The notes under the pieces are model-generated. The model was given only the letters and a program-made list of their open reading frames with translations, had not been told where the DNA came from and did not search any database. A program made the position numbers and the translations under genes. Shown here piece after piece: positions 57,924 to 64,000 of a stretch of 64,000 bases of DNA (position 1 is its first letter; each line of letters opens with the position of its first letter). Origin of the DNA: Anaerolineae bacterium (lineage in GTDB: Bacteria > Chloroflexota > Anaerolineae > Promineifilales > Promineifilaceae); the NCBI GenBank assembly GCA_019637635.1, contig JAHBVI010000003.1:1-64000 (forward strand), in the 5' to 3' direction.

Positions 57924-57992
57924 GTAGTGCCAGGAAAGGGGCTTTTCGACTCCGGTTAACCAAAACGGGGTTACCCTTTGCCTGGCACTGCC
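57924..57992. repeat. 69-bp hairpin, family A copy 4
   Basis: GTAGTGCCAGGAAAGGGG and the right arm CCCTTTGCCTGGCACTGCC form a slightly weaker stem. The centre keeps GGTTAACCAA, close to GGTCAACCAA of copy 1. It lies between rplI and the RodZ-like gene. Confidence 0.9.
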
Positions 57993-57994
57993 CT

Positions 57995-58510
57995 TTAGGC
58001 TTCGTCCGTTTCGGCCACCGGCTCAGCCATGACGGCCGTTTCGTCAACAGACGCCATTTCTTCTTCCGTTTCATTTTCGATGACGGCCGTTAACTCTGGA
58101 TGAAACTCGGCGCTCAGGCGAACCACCACTTTGTGTTCGCCCAATTGGCGCAATGGATCCACGCCTACCTTACGGCGATCAATTTCGGTGCCCAAGGCCT
58201 CGTTTAAGGCATCGGCCACCATGGCCGTGGTAATGGAACCATACAACTTGCCGCTTTCCCCGGCGCGGGCTTTGAATACCAGGCGAACTCCCTGAATTTT
58301 GGCGGACAGCGCTTCATATTCCCGGCGCTGCTCGGCGCGGTGCGCTTCCGCCTTTTTGCGCCAGTTTTCTGCCTGTTTCATGGTCCCCGGCGTGGCCATC
58401 AAGGCCAGTCCATTAGGAATCAGATAATTACGGCCGTAGCCATCACTTACGGTACGCACTTCACCGGCATACCCCAGATTTTCCACATCTTGCTTTAACA
58501 GCACTTTCAT
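57995..58510 (-). CDS. rplI: 50S ribosomal protein L9
   Basis: This 171-residue L9 has an N-terminal domain MKVLLKQDVENLGYAGEVRT with the family signature DGYGRNYLIPNGLA, a long connecting helix (EAHRAEQRREYEALSAKIQG) and a C-terminal RNA-binding domain. It is about 20 residues longer than usual, with an acidic tail rich in Glu and Ala (ENETEEEMASVDET and onward). The longer frame to 58615 is not part of the family. The usual neighbours rpsF, ssb and rpsR are absent here, so the ribosomal operon is split. Confidence 0.95.
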   Translation of the reverse strand: MKVLLKQDVENLGYAGEVRTVSDGYGRNYLIPNGLALMATPGTMKQAENWRKKAEAHRAEQRREYEALSAKIQGVRLVFKARAGESGKLYGSITTAMVADALNEALGTEIDRRKVGVDPLRQLGEHKVVVRLSAEFHPELTAVIENETEEEMASVDETAVMAEPVAETDEA

Positions 58511-58947
58511 AGCTGCACCAACTCCATTTCTTAAAAATTTGCAAGGGTGGATGTTACCAAAGGGGGGAACTTTTGACAAACAGGTTAAGCAGGCGTTCAA
58601 GTTTGGGTGTGACACAGAACAGGTGATGGGGCGCGCGGCAAGTACCGGATAAGTTCGAATTTCCTGGCTTGTAGTCTGGCTTTTGGAGCCAGTATTACGC
58701 TGAATGAACGATAAATAAGCGGCAGGTGACTACTAAACATATAGCTTTTCAGAAGATGGTTTTGCGTAGGAGCGCGGGCGAGACATCCGTGCCTCAAAAA
58801 GCATCATTATTTGAACATCTCTAACTTATGGTGAAGCCAAACAGTGGTATAATTTAATTGCCTCAGGCAGCGCATTTTCCTTCATACATCTTTTCCAGCT
58901 AAAACATCATAGCAGTAGATCAAAAATAATCAAACGAGTGAGGTTCG
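58511..58947. other. Gene-free spacer, AT-rich
   Basis: This 437-base stretch between divergent rplI and the BTAD gene is clearly less GC-rich than its surroundings. I see no convincing ORF, repeat or RNA gene in it apart from the TATAAT at 58848. Confidence 0.6.
58848..58853 (+). promoter_or_regulatory. TATAAT -10 upstream of the BTAD gene
   Basis: A perfect TATAAT lies 95 bases before the ATG at 58948 in an AT-rich stretch. The -35 is weak (TTATGG region). Confidence 0.4.
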
Positions 58948-60294
58948 ATGAGCATGGACTCGCAAATGCTGAGTACCGCGGTCTCTGGTTATGGCCGAAT
59001 CCATTTCGACTGGCAGCAACTGCAACTGCTAATAGACGCACGTCAGTACGATGTTGCCCTCTGCTACCTTTCCACCCTACAAGCGCAGACCGTAGAAAAC
59101 GAACTTTACTTGCCCATATTGGCTATGGTGTGCCAGATGTGTGAGACATGCCAGCAGCAAGAGCAGATGGTTTCTACTTATGAAGAAGCCTACAAACAAG
59201 CATCCGCCAACGAAGTGAAACTGCGCCAACAACTGCAACTTTTACTTCAATCTCTGGAAAATATAGAGTTGTCACTTTCTCCCAACATCGAAGAACAATC
59301 TATACTGGTTCCAGAGGAAATGTCAGCGGAAAGGGAATCTGGGCAAAAGGGACAAAAAAAGCTGCCGGTTCTTTGGCAGCACATCAAACATTTTCTAAAG
59401 GTGGATAATCGTGCCGAAGAACTTGAGGACTCTTTGAGCGTAGCAGGTCAGGCGACTGACCTGACTGAACAGTATGAGCCACGCTTGCTCTATCCCCAAA
59501 ATGTGGCCGGTGAGGCACGGCCGTTTCTCAGCTTCTACTGCCTGGGCACCTTCCAGGTTTACGAAGACGAACTCTTGATTGACAACTGGCCCAGCCGTAA
59601 AGGGCGCTCCATCCTAAAATATCTGGTCACTCATCGGGAACACCCGATTCCCAAAGAAGTGCTAATGGAGTTGTTTTGGCCTGAATCCGATCCTGATTCT
59701 GCGCGAAATAATCTGAACGTAACTATTTATGGTTTGCGCCAGGCGCTGCGCAATGGGTATCCAGAATATTCTCACGTTTTGTTTCAAGAAGATTGTTATT
59801 TGCTCAACCCAGGTATGATGGTGTGGGTTGACATAGAGGAGTTTGAACAGAGGCTGAGGCGGGCCAACATGTTGTGGCAAAAAGAGCAACCGGAGCAAGC
59901 TGTTTGGGAGTCCCATGCGGCAGAATCGTTATATGGGGGGGAATTTCTGGCTGAGGATAGATATGAGGATTGGGTTTTGTCTCGACGGCAAGAGTTACAA
60001 GAAGCATACATTCAACTGTGTACGCAATTAAGTGACCATTATTATGGCAGGCAGGCTTACAATGCCTGCGTAACGTTTTGTCGAAAAGTGCTGGCAATTG
60101 AGCCGTGCCAGGAAAGCACACACCGACGCCTGATGCAATCATATACCCGAATGGGGCAGGCACACCTGGCTCTACGCCAATATCATTTATGCGAAACGAG
60201 CCTGAAATGTGAATTGGACGTGCAGCCGGAACCAGAAACGTGGCGGCTTTACCAGGATATTCGGGCAGGAAACGGCCGTACACTCACCGTCTGA
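58948..60294 (+). CDS. BTAD/SARP-type transcriptional regulator
   Basis: This 448-residue regulator has an N-terminal helical region of about 185 residues, possibly TPR-like (LIDARQYDVALCYLSTLQAQ). A winged-helix trans_reg_C-like domain follows from about 190 (FYCLGTFQVYEDELLIDNWP, then KGRSILKYLVTHREHPIPKE). A bacterial transcriptional activator domain is C-terminal (ARNNLNVTIYGLRQALRNGY, then RLMQSYTRMGQAHLALRQY). Compared with AfsR it lacks the NB-ARC ATPase and has instead its own N-terminal part. Lower GC and few ACGGCCGT octamers set it apart. It probably activates the genes that follow. Confidence 0.88.
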   Translation: MSMDSQMLSTAVSGYGRIHFDWQQLQLLIDARQYDVALCYLSTLQAQTVENELYLPILAMVCQMCETCQQQEQMVSTYEEAYKQASANEVKLRQQLQLLLQSLENIELSLSPNIEEQSILVPEEMSAERESGQKGQKKLPVLWQHIKHFLKVDNRAEELEDSLSVAGQATDLTEQYEPRLLYPQNVAGEARPFLSFYCLGTFQVYEDELLIDNWPSRKGRSILKYLVTHREHPIPKEVLMELFWPESDPDSARNNLNVTIYGLRQALRNGYPEYSHVLFQEDCYLLNPGMMVWVDIEEFEQRLRRANMLWQKEQPEQAVWESHAAESLYGGEFLAEDRYEDWVLSRRQELQEAYIQLCTQLSDHYYGRQAYNACVTFCRKVLAIEPCQESTHRRLMQSYTRMGQAHLALRQYHLCETSLKCELDVQPEPETWRLYQDIRAGNGRTLTV

Positions 60295-60565
60295 ACAATA
60301 TTGGCCGTTGCCAATGGGTTTGCGCCAAGCCAGAAGTTCAACTTTTTCTCTGGTTGACCAGAAAATTGGATAGCTAAAAGGAGCCCTTTTCTCGTCAGCC
60401 TGGTAATTACAATCGCACTTAATTCCAAATTCCCACTAATTAAGCACAGAAAAAGTTTGAATTAAGTGACACGCCTTATAAAAGGGATGTATTTGCGTTT
60501 CGGGCCCAAAAAGCGCAGAACAATTTTATCCAGGTTCCCATATCCAAATCACGGAGGTAATGAAA

Positions 60566-61024
60566 ATGCCCATTCAAGTCCCAAATTTCGCTTTAGCGGC
60601 AAATTTTGTAAATGTCACTATTCAAGAAGTAGGTGGGGTTGCTCCCTCCACCATCATCGAGGCCGGCCGAGATTGGACGGTCAACATTCAGTGGTCATTG
60701 GCTGGTACGGGTTTTGAGATGATCGGCGGGATGTGGCACGTCCACGTCAATCTGGAATCCTTTGGCCCCGGCCCAGAATTGTCACTGGCGGATTTTATCC
60801 CCCCCGAAACGTCCGATGTTCCGCTGCCGAGCGCCGATGGTCAATACGCACTTAATTTCACAGTGCCTGGTAGAGTCCTGGACAGCAGGAAGGTGCCACA
60901 TCAAGGGTTGGCCATGAAGATGGTTGTGCTGCTGACCTATCGCAACCTGCTCGGCCATATTGACGACATGGCTGGTTACTACGAAGGGCCTATGTTGCAG
61001 TTTTATCGCAGCGATGCGGACTAA
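60566..61024 (+). CDS. Unknown small beta-rich protein
   Basis: This 152-residue protein starts MPIQVPNFALAANFVNVTIQ and has no signal peptide. It looks like one beta-sandwich: DWTVNIQWSLAGTGFEMIGG, MWHVHVNLESFGPGPELSLA, and a C-terminal MVVLLTYRNLLGHIDDMAGY with YEGPMLQFY. I do not recognise a named domain. Its end weakly resembles the C-terminal beta domain of the HhH protein encoded next, and both may bind the same type of partner. The second of two close ATGs (60566) has GGAGGT at a good distance. It is preceded by 270 bases without a gene. Confidence 0.75.
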   Translation: MPIQVPNFALAANFVNVTIQEVGGVAPSTIIEAGRDWTVNIQWSLAGTGFEMIGGMWHVHVNLESFGPGPELSLADFIPPETSDVPLPSADGQYALNFTVPGRVLDSRKVPHQGLAMKMVVLLTYRNLLGHIDDMAGYYEGPMLQFYRSDAD

Positions 61025-61056
61025 ACAAAAGCTGCTTCCGGTCATCCATTAGTTTC

Positions 61057-61098
61057 AACACGCTGCCCCGGTAGTACCTCACCGGGACAGCGTGTTTT
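61057..61098 (+). terminator. Hairpin with T run between two unknown genes
   Basis: AACACGCTG/CAGCGTGTT and an inner CCCCGGT/ACCGGG form a strong stem, followed by TTTTG. It may end the 60566 transcript or attenuate transcription into the 61113 gene, whose GGAGG follows within ten bases. Confidence 0.7.
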
Positions 61099-61112
61099 GT
61101 GGGAGGTGCATA

Positions 61113-62018
61113 ATGACAACGAAGGCGGTATTAACACGAAATCAAGAAGATGATCTGACACGTATTCGGGGAATTGGGCCGGCCACGCAAAAATGGTTTG
61201 GAGAAAAACTGTCTGTGCGTCAGTTTACCCATCTGGCGGCAATATCAGCCGCCGAAATTGAAGCGCAAATGCGAAGCGACGGCCGTATCGCCTCGCACAA
61301 CGAAATTGAGTCATGGCAGGCCCAGGCGCGCGAACTGGCTTTAGAAAACCAAACTGCTGTTAATGCGAAAATGCCCGGGCCAGCCCACACAAATTGGCGG
61401 TCGTTAGCAACGGTGGTGGTAGAATATCAGGTGGCTCAAGAGGCAACGCCAGCCGCATATCGCACAAGAGTACACTATATGGAAGTGGACCAAGATGAAA
61501 GCTGGCCGGGGATTGAGTTTGAACAGTTATCCCAATGGCTAAAGACCCATTTGCCCGTCTCGATCCGCGACCAACCATTAGCCATCGCCCCATCGCCCTG
61601 TGATCAAACCCAGATAATGGTCAAACAGGTTGGCGGAGCAAAAATTGTGCCCCAATCTGTGCATCTAAGCCAGCACCCTGCGTATCATACGGTGTGGGTG
61701 TTGGGAGAAGAGAAACGGCCGTTTCTGGCCCACGTTTCCCACGCAAAGCCCATCCAACTTCAACTTGACCTAAATGTTCCCGAACTGGGTACCCCACCAC
61801 TGCTCAGTGCAAAATGTTATCTGCACAATCTGTCAACATTGTGGGCCGATGTGCGTTTGATGACGCCCGTTGAAGTCTGCAATGGCACAACACATCCAGC
61901 GTTGAGATTGGATAATCTGTTGCTGGAGCCAGGTATGTATGAGGTCAGTGTGATGGTACAGGCAGGAAAGAGTCTGGCCGCACAGTATGTGGCGCTCCCC
62001 AAGTTACACGTTATGTAG
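61113..62018 (+). CDS. Helix-hairpin-helix protein with C-terminal beta domain
   Basis: This 301-residue protein has an N-terminal HhH/DUF4332-like domain (about 1-75, TRIRGIGPATQKWFGEKL and LAAISAAEIEAQMRSDGRIA). A middle domain reads ATVVVEYQVAQEATPAAYRT with WPGIEFEQLSQWLKTHLP. The C-terminal beta-sandwich ends DNLLLEPGMYEVSVMVQAGK and PKLHVM. I recall similar three-part proteins of unknown role in Chloroflexota and Actinobacteria. The HhH could bind DNA or a protein. The start ATG has GGGAGG before it. Confidence 0.78.
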   Translation: MTTKAVLTRNQEDDLTRIRGIGPATQKWFGEKLSVRQFTHLAAISAAEIEAQMRSDGRIASHNEIESWQAQARELALENQTAVNAKMPGPAHTNWRSLATVVVEYQVAQEATPAAYRTRVHYMEVDQDESWPGIEFEQLSQWLKTHLPVSIRDQPLAIAPSPCDQTQIMVKQVGGAKIVPQSVHLSQHPAYHTVWVLGEEKRPFLAHVSHAKPIQLQLDLNVPELGTPPLLSAKCYLHNLSTLWADVRLMTPVEVCNGTTHPALRLDNLLLEPGMYEVSVMVQAGKSLAAQYVALPKLHVM

Positions 62019-62022
62019 CCAA

Positions 62023-62259
62023 TTAATCTGGTGACACATCCAGGCTGAAGTCCGCAAACAGGTTGATTTGCGGCGTCTGGAAGAAGGTATGTGAAGCAGT
62101 TTGGTCACCGTGGTTAATTGGCACGCGGGTTCCAAACTGAATGGTACCCTTGTTATTAACCTCGGCGGCAAAAGCATAACGGCACTGCTTACATTCAAAG
62201 ATGCGCAAACCGTTTGGATAGGTCCGTGGCGATATTTTTATCTCGTGTGTTTGGGGCAT
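62023..62259 (-). CDS. Small CxxC protein
   Basis: This 78-residue protein starts MPQTHEIKISPRTYPNGLRI and has one CxxC (FECKQCRYAFAAE), as in a half zinc ribbon; no second pair is present. GAGGAAACT lies before the ATG. It converges on the HhH gene with only four bases between the stops. The longer frame to 62418 has no ribosome site. Function unknown; a zinc-bound dimer is possible. Confidence 0.7.
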   Translation of the reverse strand: MPQTHEIKISPRTYPNGLRIFECKQCRYAFAAEVNNKGTIQFGTRVPINHGDQTASHTFFQTPQINLFADFSLDVSPD

Positions 62260-62475
62260 AGTTTCCTCATTTCGACTCTTATTTTTGCCAATAAATACAC
62301 AGCCTGAATGCTGTTTGCCGCAGCTATGGTAATCAAAATCCGATAAGGCAGGTATAGGAATTTTTAACCAGGATATATGTGTCAATCGGGTAACTTTGCC
62401 CAACTGACAGAGGCTCACACAGTCTGGTGGCGATGCCTTGTCCTCATCGCCTCACCCCTTCACTGCATTACCATT
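62260..62475. other. Spacer without recognised feature
   Basis: An AT-richer stretch between two minus-strand genes. I see no clear ORF, hairpin or promoter of note. Confidence 0.5.
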
Positions 62476-64000
62476 TCATGGCGCGGGAATCGCCATGTAA
62501 TCGGCCGTACCGGTTTGCAGGCGTTGGCCGGTTTGTGGGTCGTAGAGGCCAATGCGCAAAACCAGATTGCCAGACGGCCGTTCAGCGGGCAGCGCCAGGG
62601 TATGGGGGTCGGTGATGTATTCGCCGGGCAGCCAGCCGGTGGTGGGGCGCGCCCAGTTGGCCGGTTCGCCGTCGGATTGGGCGATGATCTGTCCGTTTGG
62701 GTCTACCAGGTGGACGAAGACGCGGTAGCTGGCGGGGAAGATGGCATCGGCGCGCCAAAAGAGGAAGATTGGCGATTGGGGAGTGGAGATGGAGTAGCCA
62801 ATGAGGGTGGCGAGGGGGGGGCCGCCGGGTTGGGAGAAGGGGGCGTTCACGGCCGTGCCCACAACCGGCGGCGTCATCACCCGTTCTGGGGCATTGATGA
62901 TCAGATCGCCTAAAACGGTATCATTCTCGATGCGCCATTGGTAACGGCCGTCCGCCAGATCAACCGGCAGGCGCAGCAGGTGTTGGCTGCGGATGCGGCT
63001 GTGGGTGGGCAGGGTGAGAGCGGGCACGGCCGTGGGCGTGAACGGCAGTTGCCACTGCTGCACGGTTTGCCCGGCTTCATCGTGCAGCGTCAGCGAGAAG
63101 CTGTCGGCGGGGGCAGCGCTGCGTTCCCAGAAGAGTGTCAGCAAAAATGGATCGCCGGGGGCGGCTTCGTCCCGATCCTGATTGTAACCGAGCAGCGTCC
63201 AGCCCACGCCGGGGATGGCGGCGGTGAGTGGGTATTGGGGCACGAACGCCGGGTTGGTACTGGCGGGGGTGACTTCTATCTGGCCGAGGACGGCCGTTGG
63301 CCCCACCACCTGCCCGGCCATATCCACCAGCGTCACCGGCTGCAAGGTGTCGCGGTCAAACAGCGTCAACACCAGGTCATAGACGCCGGGCGGTGTGCCG
63401 GGCAAAACCTGCACCTCGCGGCTGTCCCAGGCCCACTGGCCCGACTGCCAGAAGAGGGTAGGCGGCGCATCTTCATACAGACGGGGGCGGAAGGTCTCTT
63501 TTTCGCTCCACAGCAGACCGTCTTCCCCGGCAAGCCAGACATTGGTCTGGTATTGGGCGCGGGGATAGTCCAGAGCCGTCCAGGCCATATCCACGTCAAA
63601 TGTACCACCGCTTGCCACTGTATTGGCCGACAGATTGAAGCCTTCCAGCCGCAGTTCGCCGCCTTGCAGCACGGCCGTTGCCGTTGCCGTTACCGGCGGT
63701 GAGGCGGGGCGGTGCAGCGGGTTGTGGCTGCGGCTGATAAGCAGGGTGAGCGCCAGTGTCAGTAGAGCGAAGGTAATCAGTAAACGGTAATCGGTAATCG
63801 GTAGGCAGTCGGGCGAGTGCAAAACTGACCGATTACCGAATACCGATAACCGTTTACCAAAAATTGCCAGCAAGATGGTTGACATAAATGCAAGGAAGCT
63901 GACGGCCGTTAACGCCGAGCGAAGCGGCGTGCTGCCCCATGTCACTTCGATGGTATGGCTGCCGGCAGGCACCGGGAAAGTGATCAGGCCATCGGGCTGG
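62476..64000 (-). CDS. Large membrane protein, C-terminal part (runs off window)
   Basis: Only the last 508 codons or so are present; the frame is open past the window edge and the true start lies beyond 64000. The visible part begins with extracytoplasmic sequence (GLITFPVPAGSHTIEVTWGS), as found at the end of YfhO-like or GT-C-like giant membrane proteins. Two membrane helices and four beta-rich domains follow (GTFDVDMAWTALDYPRAQYQ, GDPFLLTLFWERS, LIGYSISTPQSPIFLFWRAD). Between the helices about 28 residues (KRLSVFGNRSVL, then PITDYRLLIT) are translated from a tandem-unit hairpin at 63772-63858. A role in surface glycan assembly is likely but not shown. Confidence 0.8.
   Translation of the reverse strand, partial: QPDGLITFPVPAGSHTIEVTWGSTPLRSALTAVSFLAFMSTILLAIFGKRLSVFGNRSVLHSPDCLPITDYRLLITFALLTLALTLLISRSHNPLHRPASPPVTATATAVLQGGELRLEGFNLSANTVASGGTFDVDMAWTALDYPRAQYQTNVWLAGEDGLLWSEKETFRPRLYEDAPPTLFWQSGQWAWDSREVQVLPGTPPGVYDLVLTLFDRDTLQPVTLVDMAGQVVGPTAVLGQIEVTPASTNPAFVPQYPLTAAIPGVGWTLLGYNQDRDEAAPGDPFLLTLFWERSAAPADSFSLTLHDEAGQTVQQWQLPFTPTAVPALTLPTHSRIRSQHLLRLPVDLADGRYQWRIENDTVLGDLIINAPERVMTPPVVGTAVNAPFSQPGGPPLATLIGYSISTPQSPIFLFWRADAIFPASYRVFVHLVDPNGQIIAQSDGEPANWARPTTGWLPGEYITDPHTLALPAERPSGNLVLRIGLYDPQTGQRLQTGTADYMAIPAP
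63772..63858. repeat. Tandem-unit hairpin inside a coding sequence
   Basis: GGTAATCAGTAAACGGTAAT and further units face ACCGATTACCGAATACCGAT and TAACCGTTTACC. It is read through in frame by the gene at 62476. The same unit occurs at 18600 and 54415. Confidence 0.85.

Overview
This 64 kb window looks like chromosomal DNA of an environmental, GC-rich bacterium of the phylum Chloroflexota, most likely Anaerolineae or a close relative. The phylum assignment is an inference. It rests on the mix of families present: large O-antigen-ligase and GT-C membrane enzymes, DUF3782, Uma2, DUF2283 and DUF4258 genes, a BTAD-type regulator, an archaeal-type prolyl-tRNA synthetase and an HhH protein with a beta-sandwich tail. 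It also rests on the very high density of short hairpin repeats between genes. No rRNA, tRNA, CRISPR array, prophage or transposase gene is visible.

Layout. (1) 99-1654: an alpha/beta hydrolase facing an orphan OmpR-type response regulator. (2) 1814-18595: a cell-surface polysaccharide locus with two O-antigen-ligase/polymerase-like proteins, two Wzx-like flippases, two GT4 and two full GT-C glycosyltransferases plus one truncated GT-C paralogue, a phosphodiesterase/alkaline-phosphatase-fold protein, methyltransferases and a B12-binding radical SAM protein. (3) 18666-28264: mixed housekeeping and accessory genes, including a methyltransferase, DUF3782, ProS, a conserved 64-residue protein behind a structured leader, a fumarylacetoacetase-like hydrolase, a two-component pair, a persulfide dioxygenase with rhodanese domains, a DUF1269 protein and the remnant of an OsmC gene. 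(4) 28469-31651: an ABC exporter of the LolD/FtsX type. (5) 31747-38275, mostly minus strand: MoaA, two Uma2 proteins, an aconitase gene whose last third carries several small indels, a DUF2283/DUF4258 pair and a lipoprotein. (6) 38565-43589: a 1674-residue protein joining an extracytoplasmic beta-propeller, one membrane helix and a cytoplasmic STAND-like ATPase. (7) 43632-44215: HicAB. (8) 44369-51617: a minus-strand MacAB-like unit with two adaptor paralogues, ATPase, permease, response regulator and kinase. (9) 51958-58510: two small genes, a DeoC-VOC fusion, CcdA with a Met/acid-rich TlpA-like lipoprotein, RimO, a RodZ-like protein and ribosomal protein L9. (10) 58948-62259: a BTAD regulator followed by poorly known small genes. 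(11) 62476-64000: the C-terminal part of a large membrane protein that runs off the window.

Two sequence-scale signals stand out more than any single gene. First, the palindromic octamer ACGGCCGT occurs about 31 times in the first 10 kb counted by eye, in all three codon phases, and continues at similar density through most of the window; about two would be expected in the whole window from base composition. It is nearly absent from a few accessory patches (DUF3782, DUF2283/DUF4258, HicAB, the BTAD island). Second, almost every intergenic space holds an inverted repeat. Some belong to fixed families, such as a 69-bp hairpin found four times. Many others are built from tandem degenerate 7-9 bp units whose unit sequence differs from locus to locus. 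Two copies sit in frame inside coding sequences, and several form the ends of genes.
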